DNA from: Methanococcoides burtonii DSM 6242
Lineage (GTDB): Archaea; Halobacteriota; Methanosarcinia; Methanosarcinales; Methanosarcinaceae
Length of the DNA stretch: 64,000 nt
Assembly: GCF_000013725.1 (NCBI RefSeq)
Contig: NC_007955.1
Span: forward strand, 62,001 to 126,000
Reading direction: 5' to 3'
Under the pieces are notes generated by a model. The model saw only the letters and a program-made list of their open reading frames with translations, did not search any database and had not been told where the DNA came from. The position numbers were made by a program, and so were the translations under genes. Shown here piece after piece: positions 9,837 to 18,504 of the stretch. The stretch's first letter is position 1. Each line of letters starts with the position of its first letter.

Positions 9837-9858
9837 GGCAGGGAACTTATTTCCTGCC
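9837..9858. terminator. Hairpin after the small membrane protein gene
   Basis: GGCAGG and CCTGCC arms enclose a short AT loop about 50 bases after the stop of the small membrane protein. A second perfect hairpin (9-bp arms TTTTAGCAA/TTGCTAAAA) lies at 9932-9960. Between them the minus strand has a short open stretch ending AVAYFFIGRK that looks like a gene scrap; no start or family is evident. Confidence 0.45.
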
Positions 9859-10075
9859 AATGAAAAAATAAGCTACTGCACCAAAGGTTCCGAAGAAAAG
9901 TGCAAGCATCGCCCCACCAAATAAATTGATGTTTTAGCAAAAGGTCACATGTTGCTAAAAATTAGTGCCATATTCTTTCTTTAAGGACCCTTACTTTTCT
10001 GCAAATTTCACACTACGCAATTTTTGAAAAAGAATATTAACTATCATATACAAATTATCAATACAGAATGGAGGG

Positions 10076-10180
10076 ATGAACTTGTCAAATAATAAGTTAG
10101 AACGTATTCATTCGGATAGTTCATCGACTTGTAAACTATGCCAGGTAGAAATGGAAAGTATCCATGAACGTTTAGAATGA
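10076..10180 (+). CDS. Possible small protein with CxxC
   Basis: 34 codons from ATG at 10076, or 32 from TTG at 10082 with GGAGGG five to seven bases upstream. The product has a single CKLC pair and is otherwise hydrophilic. The strong ribosome binding site is the main support. It ends just before the glutamate dehydrogenase remnant. It could be a genuine small metal- or thiol-binding protein, or a fragment. Confidence 0.35.
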   Translation: MNLSNNKLERIHSDSSSTCKLCQVEMESIHERLE

Positions 10181-10204
10181 AAATAGAATAAGTAGGCATT
10201 CTGG

Positions 10205-10975
10205 ACACACCCAGACACTCATTCTCAGTTCATTTCCCAGTACGTATGAACTCAGGAAAAACAAAGATATTCATTGGACACAGAGTTCAATACAACGATG
10301 CCCGTGGCCCCACCAAAGTGAAGAAGTATTCAACAGCTCTTTGGGGTGTCTATATCCTCGAAGCAGTTCTTACTAAACTATAGATCAGACATCAAGATCG
10401 CAGTACGGGGATTTGGAAATGTAGGCAAGAATGCAGCCCGTCTTCTTTATGAAAAGGGATACAAAGTTTGTGCGATCAGTGATTCAAACAGTGGAATATT
10501 CTGTGGAAAATGACTTGAGATCCCAGCTGTTGTCGAACACAAAGCCAAGACAAGTCGCTTGGTGGATTATCCTGATGCAATCGAAATAACCAACAAATAA
10601 TTGATCACTTCGGATTGTACCGTACTTATTCCAGCAGCACTTTCAGGTCAGATCGATCTTGAAAACGAAACAGCATTAAAGCAAAAATAATCCTTGAACT
10701 TGCAAATGCACCCACCTCGATCGAAGCAAGCCAGATCCTGCTCGGGCGTTCCATACTGGTATGTTGTTGTTAGTTATTTTGAATGGATACAGAACCTCAA
10801 TCAGGATTACTGGGAAGAAGAGAAAATAATCGAAAAGTTGAGACACAAGATGATGACAGCTTTTGAAAAAGTATATCCAATATATTGCGAAGAAAAAGGC
10901 AGTATGAGAAGAACAGCACTACAACTTGCCATTAAAAGGATACTGGAAGCTGAAAGATTGCGCGGCACTCTTTAA
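10205..10975 (+). pseudogene. gdhA: Glutamate dehydrogenase remnant
   Basis: Scattered over several frames are GDH landmarks in the right order: FPVRMNSGKTKIF and VQYNDARGPTK (N-terminal domain), GVYILEAVLTKL, the dinucleotide-binding IAVRGFGNVGKNAARLLYEK, CTVLIPAALSGQI, LELANAPTS and LLGRSIL, then a C-terminal block from SYFEWIQNLNQDYW to the stop at 10975. Large parts are deleted (the catalytic GGGKGG region and most of the linker to the Rossmann domain), with internal stops and frameshifts. Clearly dead; an intact GDH is about 415 residues. Confidence 0.9.
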
Positions 10976-11046
10976 TGATTGCACAAGTATTAAATAATTG
11001 CAATTATGATGATGAGTATAATTATATATAGATTCCAAATAATAGA

Positions 11047-11085
11047 ATAAATAAATAAATAAATAAACAAATAAACAAATAAAAT
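11047..11085. repeat. Short (AAAT/AAAC) tandem repeat
   Basis: About nine tetranucleotide units of AAAT/AAAC lie just before the histidine kinase start. Such tracts change length easily and sit in its leader or promoter. No TATA box is separable from the repeat. Confidence 0.7.
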
Positions 11086-11102
11086 TAAAACTGGGAACAA
11101 AA

Positions 11103-13394
11103 TTGAACTATTTCGAAAATATGCCCATCCGAAAACGACTGATCATTTACATCGTTATTGGAACATTTCTTGTGCTCATAGCATCAAGTTCACTTATTAT
11201 ATCAGCTTCAACAGCTCAACACGAAGAGTATGCATATTTAAATTCTGTAGAGACAGCAAAAAAATATGCCAATCAGTTCAACAGTGATATGATAAGAAGC
11301 CATAGCATTGGGAAAACAATCGCTTATTCAATGACAGTTGATACGGAGCGAGACAGAGATAAAGCAAATATGGTCCTTCGGGAAATTCTTGTTCAGAACC
11401 CGGAACTTATTGGAACATATGCCTGTTTTGAACCCAATGCATTCGATGGGAAAGATATAGAATATGCCAACACTTCTGCTCATGATTCCACAGGCAGATT
11501 TATCCCATACTGGAACAAATTAAATGGTTCCTTAACATTAGATCCTTTGCAGGACTACGAAGAATTTGATTATTACGCATTACCAAAATCATTAAAGACC
11601 GATGTGATCACTGAACCTTACTGGTACGATGATCAAATAATCATTAGCTACTCAACACCCATATTCTCTGATGACGAGTTCATAGGGATAAGTGGAGTTG
11701 ATGTATCACTGAACTATCTTGACAATATCGTTAGCGACATCACCATATTTGATTCGGGTTATGCTTTTCTTAGCAGCAACAAAGGGGTGATATTGACACA
11801 CCCTACCGAGAAGGTTTGGATAGGTAACAACTCCCTGTGCGAATTCGATGGCAATGTCTATGAAATGTCAAAAGATATCGAAGACGGTAAAAGTGGACAC
11901 ATCGAGACAATTGATTCTACTACTGGAAAAGAAGTGGTCATTTATTATGAACCATTGACAGAAGGAAACTATTCATTCGTACTTGTAGTCCCTAAAAATG
12001 AAATGCTTGCGGGAGTTGTTTCTTTAAGGAATGAACTTGCATTATTCTCAGCGCTCGCAATTATGTTTATGGGAATTGTCGCGTTCCTAACCGCCAATAC
12101 GATAAACAGAAGGATCGAAGATATTGTAGATGACTTCGAACAAATATCAGATTCTGCATTGAATGGGAACCTAAAAGTCAGAGCAAATACAAAGATAGGG
12201 ATCGATCTCAAAAGGATCCCAATTGGCCTGAACGAACTCCTTCGCAATCTTGAAAAGTCACACGAACTTAATGAAGAGATGAACAACATCATAGAACATA
12301 GCCCGGTAACTGTGTTCAAGTGGAAAAATGAAAAAGGCTGGCCTGTGGAGCTTGTTTCTGAGAATATAACTCAATTCGGCTACAATGCTGATGATTTTCT
12401 CTCAAAACAAATGGATTATGCAGACATAATCCATCCTGATGATGTAGGCCGTGTAGAAGACAGACTTGGAGAAAGTCTGAAAAGGCATGTTCCAAATTTC
12501 ATCAGCCAATACAGGATAATATCTAAATCAGGAGAGATATTCTGGGTCGAGGAACAGACTCTTTCCCATGCCGATCAAAACGGTGATACAAAATACCTGC
12601 ACGGAATAATCGTTAACATAACTAAAAGGAAAAAAGCAGAAGACATGGTAATTCAGGCTAAACTGGATGCTGAAGCCACAAACAGAACAAAAAGTGAATT
12701 CCTTGCTAACATGAGCCACGAGCTAAGGACACCCTTGAACTCTATCATCGGTTTTTCGGAACTTCTTCTAGAAAAGACCATCGGAGACATTAATAATAAA
12801 CAAGAAAGATACATCAGTAATATCCTGACTGGTGGTCAGCACCTGTTAAGCCTTATCAATGAGATTCTCGACATCTCAAAAGTAGAGTCCGGAAAGATGG
12901 AACTACATTATGACGAGTTTGCGATAAGTAGCATGATATCAGATATAGTGATACTATTGAACCCACTTGCAATAACTAATAGGATTGAAATAATCACAGA
13001 TATCGATAAAAGGCTTTCATTGATCAATGCAGACAAAATCAAAATAAAGCAGATACTATACAACTTATTAAGTAACGCTATTAAATTCACTAATGAGAAT
13101 GGTACCATTTCCATAGAAGCGATCTTTGATGACAAACTTATGCAAATATGCATAAAGGATAATGGAATTGGAATCGAAAAGGAAAACATCGAAAAACTTT
13201 TTCAACCATTCCAGCAGATAGATTCCGCGGCTTCAAGAAAATACCAGGGCACCGGACTGGGACTTGCTCTTGTCAAGAACTTTGTTGAAATGCACGGAGG
13301 AAATATATGGGTAGATAGTGAAATGGGCAAAGGAAGTGCATTCACATTCACCATTCCAATAAATGGGATAGAAGGACGGAATAATGAACAGTAA
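11103..13394 (+). CDS. Membrane sensor histidine kinase (dCache-HAMP-PAS-HisKA-HATPase)
   Basis: 763 residues. TM1 is at about 12-34, then an extracytoplasmic double-Cache domain to about 300 ([27 protein letters not shown]), TM2 at about 308-328, HAMP to about 382, PAS about 395-510, HisKA with phospho-acceptor H539 in [18 protein letters not shown], and HATPase_c with N box [10 protein letters not shown]1 DNGIGI and G2 [10 protein letters not shown]. It should phosphorylate a response regulator, but none is encoded nearby, so it is an orphan kinase. Start is TTG at 11103; ATG at 11121 is an alternative. Confidence 0.93.
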   Translation: MNYFENMPIRKRLIIYIVIGTFLVLIASSSLIISASTAQHEEYAYLNSVETAKKYANQFNSDMIRSHSIGKTIAYSMTVDTERDRDKANMVLREILVQNPELIGTYACFEPNAFDGKDIEYANTSAHDSTGRFIPYWNKLNGSLTLDPLQDYEEFDYYALPKSLKTDVITEPYWYDDQIIISYSTPIFSDDEFIGISGVDVSLNYLDNIVSDITIFDSGYAFLSSNKGVILTHPTEKVWIGNNSLCEFDGNVYEMSKDIEDGKSGHIETIDSTTGKEVVIYYEPLTEGNYSFVLVVPKNEMLAGVVSLRNELALFSALAIMFMGIVAFLTANTINRRIEDIVDDFEQISDSALNGNLKVRANTKIGIDLKRIPIGLNELLRNLEKSHELNEEMNNIIEHSPVTVFKWKNEKGWPVELVSENITQFGYNADDFLSKQMDYADIIHPDDVGRVEDRLGESLKRHVPNFISQYRIISKSGEIFWVEEQTLSHADQNGDTKYLHGIIVNITKRKKAEDMVIQAKLDAEATNRTKSEFLANMSHELRTPLNSIIGFSELLLEKTIGDINNKQERYISNILTGGQHLLSLINEILDISKVESGKMELHYDEFAISSMISDIVILLNPLAITNRIEIITDIDKRLSLINADKIKIKQILYNLLSNAIKFTNENGTISIEAIFDDKLMQICIKDNGIGIEKENIEKLFQPFQQIDSAASRKYQGTGLGLALVKNFVEMHGGNIWVDSEMGKGSAFTFTIPINGIEGRNNEQ

Positions 13395-13490
13395 TGATAA
13401 TTTGTATTGTATTCATTGCAAATAAATGAGCATATACCTGAAACAAGACAACTTGTTGACCATTAGCCGTACATACTACAATTATCAAAA

Positions 13491-13643
13491 GTGTTTAAGG
13501 ACCTTGCAACCGGAATGATGGTCTTCATCATTCCACTGTATGTTGCGAACATAGATCATTTTATCCTTCAAGACATGCCTATAGTACTCTCAGGAATAAT
13601 CGTCTGGATGGCTTTGAGGAAAATGGAAAAAACGAAGTCATAA
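13491..13643 (+). CDS. Possible small two-segment membrane protein or gene remnant
   Basis: 50 codons from GTG at 13491 with two hydrophobic stretches (GMMVFIIPLYVA, MPIVLSGIIVWMAL) and a basic end (RKMEKTKS). No ribosome binding site is visible. After its stop the same frame stays open to about 13880 with no start codon (reading DIKIFENIIDF...TPLKYHQLKG), so the 13400-13830 stretch may hold decayed gene pieces. No family recognised. Confidence 0.3.
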   Translation: MFKDLATGMMVFIIPLYVANIDHFILQDMPIVLSGIIVWMALRKMEKTKS

Positions 13644-13832
13644 CAAGTCGATATTCGTTTTCAAATTGACTTTGAAATTTATCTGCAACTTTACATAAAA
13701 GAGAACAATATCAAGTTCGATGATATCAAGATCTTCGAGAATATCATCGACTTTAACCAGACACCCTTGAAATATCATCAATTGAAGGGCATCTTTACAA
13801 CTGTCCCATACCCTGTGAACATCAGGGAGATA

Positions 13833-14459
13833 TTATTTCTTTGCTACAACGGTAATCCAATTGTCCTCAGGAACCTCATCAATCTCAACAGCTAAAAACC
13901 CTGCACTATTGAGGGCTTTCCTATATTCTTCAGCAGAATAGATGTTCATTCCTTTTGCAGTATTATAAGGAGTATTACGCTCAGCAAAAAGTTCATGGTC
14001 GTACATTTCATTGACGATCAGAAGCGTACCACCTTTTTTGAGAACACGCTTGATCTCCCTTAGACCTTCCTCAAGGTCCGGCCAGAAATAGCAGGTTTCA
14101 AATGCGGTCACAAGATCAAATTTATCATACGGGAACGGTAGTTCTGAGACCGAGGACTCCATGATGGTCACACGTCCAATGCCTATTTCCTTACTGTTGT
14201 ATTCAGTAGCAAGATCCACCATATCCTGTGAATGATCGACACCATAGATCTTGCCCTTTTCTGCAAGTTCTGCAAGGATGCTGACAGCACGACCGCCGCC
14301 ACATCCAACATCAAGTATGCTGGAGTCAGGTTCAACACTAACATGATTGAGTCCCCATCCCCATAGCTTAAAATGATGTTCGTTCATTTTCAGACCAATC
14401 TCCTTGCCTTCTTCCCCTGTTGGCCTGGAATGTATCCTGACCGTTTCCTTAACATTCAT
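13833..14459 (-). CDS. Class I SAM-dependent methyltransferase
   Basis: 208 residues with motif I ILDVGCGGGRAVSIL, the acidic YGVDHSQ that binds the ribose, and a post-motif FDLVTAFETCYFW. It resembles the UbiE/COQ5-like methyltransferase group (Methyltransf_11). ATG at 14459 is preferred because GGAGTG lies six bases upstream; an in-frame start at 14510 would add 17 residues including that site. Substrate unknown. It follows sfsA on the same strand, 59 bp downstream. Confidence 0.85.
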   Translation of the reverse strand: MNVKETVRIHSRPTGEEGKEIGLKMNEHHFKLWGWGLNHVSVEPDSSILDVGCGGGRAVSILAELAEKGKIYGVDHSQDMVDLATEYNSKEIGIGRVTIMESSVSELPFPYDKFDLVTAFETCYFWPDLEEGLREIKRVLKKGGTLLIVNEMYDHELFAERNTPYNTAKGMNIYSAEEYRKALNSAGFLAVEIDEVPEDNWITVVAKK

Positions 14460-14518
14460 TTTTAACACTCCTAAAGTAACATTATTAACCGGAATTATAT
14501 TTGTAAACACATCAATTA

Positions 14519-15262
14519 TTAAATGGAATTGTATTCTTCAGTGCATAAAGGAACCATTCCCTTATAGAATAGTTCCCTTCCCTCATAACCAAATACTAAA
14601 GGACATACTTGCACCCCTGCATTTACAGCATCCTTGAACACTTCTGCAAAATCAGGATCAATACTCGCATTCGCTTTAAAACATAAAGCATCTTTTCGGA
14701 GAATGATGATCAGTATAAGTGCCTCAGATCCACTTTCCAATGCCTTCTTCAACTCCCCCACATGCCTTTTCCCTCTTGTAGTGGGAGCATCAGGAAAAGT
14801 GGCAGTATTACCATAGATAAGTGTACACCCTTTTACTTCCACCCATAGTTCAGTATCACTTTTCTTCAACAAAAAATCCAGACGACTATCTCCAAACTTC
14901 TGTTCAGGTATGACCTCAAGTACATTCTCAAAACAAGAACACACCTTATTTGCTATTGCCCATTCGGCGATTCTGCGATGAAATATGGAATTTATCAATA
15001 TCCACCCATCATCAGCCTTTGCAGCAATTACATCCCACCCTGTTTTACGTTTGGGGTTGGTAGCTTTTCTCAAAAGAAGCCTGTTCCCGGGATAAAGTAG
15101 ATCCTCAAGTCTGCCAGGATCATGAATATGAACTTTCTCCTGAAAGGGTCCAGAAGATGTAGATTCATCCATTTCCACGATGCCAAGAAACCTGTTAGGT
15201 CTTGACAGAAGTGTAGCTTCAATATCCCATGGGATCTCCATTACCAGATCATTGCGAACCAT
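14519..15262 (-). CDS. sfsA: Sugar fermentation stimulation protein homolog SfsA
   Basis: 247 residues with the SfsA layout: an N-terminal OB-like part containing HIHDPGRLEDLLYPGN and a C-terminal nuclease-like domain with DFLL and ELWVEVKGCTL, the acidic D-ExK arrangement of PD-(D/E)XK nucleases, then FPDAPTTRGKRHVGEL. The family is conserved in archaea, with proposed nucleic-acid binding but no settled function. ATG at 15262 is used, with AAGGTG upstream. Confidence 0.93.
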   Translation of the reverse strand: MVRNDLVMEIPWDIEATLLSRPNRFLGIVEMDESTSSGPFQEKVHIHDPGRLEDLLYPGNRLLLRKATNPKRKTGWDVIAAKADDGWILINSIFHRRIAEWAIANKVCSCFENVLEVIPEQKFGDSRLDFLLKKSDTELWVEVKGCTLIYGNTATFPDAPTTRGKRHVGELKKALESGSEALILIIILRKDALCFKANASIDPDFAEVFKDAVNAGVQVCPLVFGYEGRELFYKGMVPLCTEEYNSI

Positions 15263-15292
15263 CAAAGGACACCTTAAATGATAAGAAAAAAG

Positions 15293-15628
15293 TTATCGAT
15301 CATCAGCCACGACACCACCAACAACACCACCAATGATACCAAAGATCGCAGTATAGATTATGATGCCAATTGTAATAATAATACCCGAACCTGCTAAAAT
15401 TGTACCAATTACTGGTATTTCAGACATTAAGGCAACAAAAACACCTGAGAGCAGAACTCCAGGTACAGCAAATAACAAGGTCATAAGCAATCCAACCTTG
15501 ACACCGCCAATACTACCTTCTTTTGCCACATATCCTCCAAAAAACGGCGAGAGTGCATTTAAGACCGGTACCATGTAAAGAACTAAAGTACAGATAGATC
15601 TTATAAGAGCTCCTTTAATAATGTTCAT
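15293..15628 (-). CDS. Small Gly-rich membrane protein (DUF5518-like)
   Basis: 111 residues, mostly hydrophobic, with three or four membrane segments rich in Gly and Ile and a short charged end (VADDR). It resembles DUF5518-type archaeal membrane proteins by composition and length; this is from memory, not a search. It precedes sfsA on the same strand. Confidence 0.65.
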   Translation of the reverse strand: MNIIKGALIRSICTLVLYMVPVLNALSPFFGGYVAKEGSIGGVKVGLLMTLLFAVPGVLLSGVFVALMSEIPVIGTILAGSGIIITIGIIIYTAIFGIIGGVVGGVVADDR

Positions 15629-15807
15629 TCAGACACCTTGTTCTATTATTAAGATTAATGGAATTGTAGCTACCTATATTGACATCATATTTACATTGTA
15701 GCCCTATTCTAAAAAAAGGAAAATACAACAAGATTGAACTGTGTACATAGCCGTTTTGTATAATATATAAAGTTTACAGCGTTAACGTATATATATAATG
15801 GGCATTG

Positions 15808-16609
15808 GTATTTAAGTAGAGTTTATATAGTATCAGGGCCTATGTTTGTGCATGAACTGTCCCAGGTGCAAGAGCTCAAATCATAAAAAGAACGGTAAAA
15901 TCGATGGACGCCAACGCTACAAATGCCATGATTGTGGGTATAGCTATTCAGTAGAGATTAAATCAACTGCTAGTCCCATGTCTGTTAAACGGCAGGCTTT
16001 ACAACTCTATCTCGAAGGATTAGGATTTCGTTCAATTGGACGTTTTTTAGGAGTTAGCCACGTTTCTGTCCAAAAATGGATAAAGAAGTTTGGTCGTGAA
16101 TTAGAGGATCTAAAGAGCGAAAATGAAATATCGATTGTTGAATTAGATGAAATGCACACTTATATTGGGAACAAAAAAAATATTGTTGGATCTGGATTGC
16201 TGTTGATAGAGATGGAAAAAGGTTCATCGACTGCTCTTTTGGTAGCAGGGGAACGGAAACAGGACTAAAACTCTGGAAAAAATTAAAGGGGAAGGAGATT
16301 GGAGAAGTGATGACTGATCACTGGAGGGCATATGCAGAGTTTGTTCCAGAGAAAATTCACACTCAATCCAAAGCTGAAACATATACTGTTGAAGGATATA
16401 ACAGCATATTCAGGCACTTTCTGGCAAGATTGAGAAGAAAGTCAAAGTGTTATACTAAGAGTCTTGAAATGTTGAAGTACTCTGTTCTTCTTTTGATGAA
16501 GTACAGAAATAAAGAATTAGCGATGTTTAATTAACAATGCCATATAATGAAATCGTAGCCTGAAATCACTAAGAAGTACTATGCTTTTAGCCAAACTCTA
16601 TTTGGATAC
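15808..16609 (+). mobile_element. IS1-family-like insertion sequence
   Basis: About 800 bp bounded by imperfect 17-bp inverted repeats: GTATTTAAGTAGAGTTT at 15808-15824, and at 16593-16609 the complement of GTATCCAAATAGAGTTT (14 of 17 match). It encloses one IS1-like transposase. I could not see a target duplication. The right end is followed by AT-rich DNA and then the GC-rich hairpin at 16652. Confidence 0.75.
15852..16534 (+). CDS. IS1-like transposase in two frames joined at an A8 run
   Basis: The N-terminal part is InsA-like: a zinc ribbon (CPRC...CHDC), then a helix-turn-helix (GFRSIGRFLGVSHVSVQKWIK). ELDEMHTYIGNKK carries the first catalytic Asp. At AACAAAAAAAATATTG (A8 at 16173-16180) the reading continues in the -1 frame: YCWIWIAVDRDGKR, then VMTDHWRAY with the second Asp, then EGYNSIFRHFLARLRRKSK. 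Together about 227 residues, normal for IS1. The shift is either programmed -1 slippage, as IS1 elements use, or a lost base. ATG at 15852 is chosen over TTG at 15846. Confidence 0.8.
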
Positions 16610-16651
16610 ACTTTTTAGGAAAAACGAATGTACCACCACCACCACTTTGAA

Positions 16652-16680
16652 CCCGATGCTGGGCTCAGCTCAGTGTCGGG
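16652..16680. repeat. GC-rich 13-bp-stem hairpin
   Basis: CCCGATGCTGGGC and GCTCAGTGTCGGG pair across a TCA loop, 13 pairs with three G-U wobbles if RNA, in an otherwise AT-rich 350-bp stretch between the IS1 element and tsr3. A CCACCACCACCAC tract precedes it and GTCCCCC follows. There is no U-run, so it is not a classical terminator. It could be a REP-like or IS-derived hairpin. Nothing else was recognised in 16610-16965. Confidence 0.6.
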
Positions 16681-16965
16681 GTCCCCCATTGTTTAGAGAT
16701 ATAATTGTCATGAAAGGACAAATGTGATGTGTTTTTACTGAAATGTACTATTGACTTACACGAATACATTTCATAAAAATATAGAATCAATTAATAAGAG
16801 ATGAAATACATATCAAACACTACTGCTTTATGAAATTGAAAGAATTAATCGAATTATTTGTTGTATATACAACAGATACATATACGTTAATTAAATTCAC
16901 ATCACACCTTCTAAACGACCTGAGCTGCCCAAAGAATATAAGCTTAAAAAACTAATCTATTGTCC

Positions 16966-17487
16966 ATGAAGAAGCAGATAGATAAAGATTATCACCTTCA
17001 CATTTTCCATGCTAAACAGTGTGATCCGAAAAAATGTACCGGGAAAAAGATGGCGCGTTTTGAACTTGCCCGCATCTTCGACAAAGTACAGAAAATCCCT
17101 CGCGGCTCTATTTTACTAGACCCTATGGCAAAGCAGGCATTGTCCCCTGCAGACAAGCACGAACAGAACATCACCGTACTGGATTGCTCCTGGGAGACAG
17201 TAGAAGAAGTATTCCCACATCTTATGAGATTACATCTGCAACATCGTGCCCTTCCCTACCTCGTAGCTACTAATCCAGTCAATTTCGGAAGACCTTTCAA
17301 GCTCACATCAGTGGAAGCATTTGCAGCAGCACTTTACATCCTGGGTAACAAAAAGCAGGCTGAAAAGATACTGTCAAAGTTCAACTGGGGACATGTGTTC
17401 CTTGATATGAACAAAGAGCCACTTGAAGATTATTCAAAAGCTAAGGACAGTAATGAGATCATAAAGATACAAAGCGAATACATGTGA
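16966..17487 (+). CDS. tsr3: Tsr3/DUF367 rRNA aminocarboxypropyltransferase
   Basis: 173 residues. The archaeal/eukaryal Tsr3 family transfers the 3-amino-3-carboxypropyl group of SAM to a small-subunit rRNA uridine during ribosome maturation. Seen: the N-terminal RLI-like segment [15 protein letters not shown], then [43 protein letters not shown] and [13 protein letters not shown]. There is no ribosome binding site; ATG at 16966 is preferred over TTG at 16960. A TTAAAAAA tract lies about 25 bases upstream, compatible with a leaderless mRNA. Confidence 0.93.
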   Translation: MKKQIDKDYHLHIFHAKQCDPKKCTGKKMARFELARIFDKVQKIPRGSILLDPMAKQALSPADKHEQNITVLDCSWETVEEVFPHLMRLHLQHRALPYLVATNPVNFGRPFKLTSVEAFAAALYILGNKKQAEKILSKFNWGHVFLDMNKEPLEDYSKAKDSNEIIKIQSEYM

Positions 17488-17633
17488 AAACACAGAAAAT
17501 GATTGCTTTCATTAGCAATTAGCCTTTTTTTACCGAGATAATAATCCTTTAATAGTATAGTGAAGATATTTTCTATAGGATGGTGTGTTACTTAGCATCA
17601 TTTTTTGACCGACATAGACTGTGGAGGGATATA

Positions 17634-17855
17634 ATGGCAGATATGGAGATAGACACCCGAGGGGAAACCTGCCCCGTACCTCTTGTAGAATGTCGAAAGG
17701 CATTGAGAAAGGCATCAGAGGGTGATGAAGTAACTATTCTTGGAACACATCCGGCTTCAAAGAAAGAAATTCCTATGGCTTGCAAGGCACTTGGACTGGA
17801 AGTCATCGATATAGAAGAAGACGGTAAAGAGTGGAAGATAAAAATACGAAAATGA
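17634..17855 (+). CDS. TusA/SirA-family sulfur carrier protein
   Basis: 73 residues with the hallmark CPxP motif (C13, ETCPVPLVEC). TusA-like proteins carry persulfide sulfur for tRNA thiolation, cofactor sulfur or cytoplasmic sulfur transfer. GGAGGG lies five bases before the ATG; a start at 17580 would add an unlikely leader. A DsrE-like gene follows at once, a common pairing in sulfur-relay loci, and then rubredoxin genes. Confidence 0.92.
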   Translation: MADMEIDTRGETCPVPLVECRKALRKASEGDEVTILGTHPASKKEIPMACKALGLEVIDIEEDGKEWKIKIRK

Positions 17856-17907
17856 AGGAGGAGTATACTCGACCGATAAAGCTGTCATAATAGTCCATAG
17901 TGGGGAT

Positions 17908-18288
17908 ATGGATAAACTTTACAGTGCCCTTATTGTGGGAAATGGAGCACTGGCGATGGGAATGGATGTTTCCATGTACTTTACTTTCTGGGGACTTCAA
18001 AGATTGAAGAAGGGCGGGCTTGAAAAAGGTCCATTGTCCAAGATGCATATGCTGGGACTTGGAAAATGGATGATCAAGAAACGGATGAAACAAGCCAATG
18101 TTGCATCCCTTGAAAGGCTGATGAACGACTACAAGGAACTTGGAGGAAAGATCCTGGCCTGTGAGATGACAATGGAGATCATGGGAGTAAAGGCAGATGA
18201 GCTTCGCAGCGAATGGATAGATGAATATGGCGCAGTTGGCACTTACATAAACGAAGCAAGAGATGCACAGATAACACTTTTCATTTAA
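17908..18288 (+). CDS. DsrE/F-like protein; conserved N-terminus lacks a start codon
   Basis: A DsrE-fold protein (GNGALAMGMDVSMYFTFWGLQ, then CEMTMEIMGVKADEL near the C-terminus) of the type paired with TusA for persulfide transfer; the C-terminal region carries one cysteine. The first possible start is ATG 17908, but the same frame upstream encodes the conserved first strand (KAVIIVHSGD), and AAGGAGGA at 17855-17862 points to a start near 17866-17872, where the codons are TAC, TCG and ACC. The start codon appears mutated or non-canonical, or there is a local base error. Coordinates are the conservative ATG. Confidence 0.75.
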   Translation: MDKLYSALIVGNGALAMGMDVSMYFTFWGLQRLKKGGLEKGPLSKMHMLGLGKWMIKKRMKQANVASLERLMNDYKELGGKILACEMTMEIMGVKADELRSEWIDEYGAVGTYINEARDAQITLFI

Positions 18289-18313
18289 ATAAATTTAAGG
18301 AATGGGAGATCAA

Positions 18314-18475
18314 ATGACAGAATATCGATGTAACGTATGTAATGTTTTTGAATACGATGATGCGGAAGGAAATACTGAACTGGGAATTGTCCCGGGAACA
18401 AAACCGGAAGATTTCCCTGATGACTGGAAATGTCCTATCTGTGGTGCAGACAAGACCCACCAAATGCCAGTATGA
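18314..18475 (+). CDS. Rubredoxin
   Basis: 53 residues binding one Fe by four cysteines: CNVC near residue 6 and CPICG near residue 41, with the standard [21 protein letters not shown] stretch between. A GGGAG site precedes the ATG. It is nearly identical to the N-terminal domain of the next gene 30 bp downstream, so the pair arose by tandem duplication. Likely an electron carrier for the glutamate synthase-like enzyme or for oxidative-stress reductases. Confidence 0.95.
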   Translation: MTEYRCNVCNVFEYDDAEGNTELGIVPGTKPEDFPDDWKCPICGADKTHQMPV

Positions 18476-18504
18476 TAGATTGAAAATAATTAAAGGAATG
18501 TGCC

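Noticed and set aside
11969-13189. Minus-strand frames inside the histidine kinase
   Set aside because: The plus strand encodes a complete domain series of known order; the antisense frames are hydrophobic shadows.
13644-13880. Open stretch on the plus strand reading DIKIFENIIDF...
   Set aside because: No start codon or ribosome binding site, no recognised family, and it runs into the end of the methyltransferase gene; left as possible gene debris.
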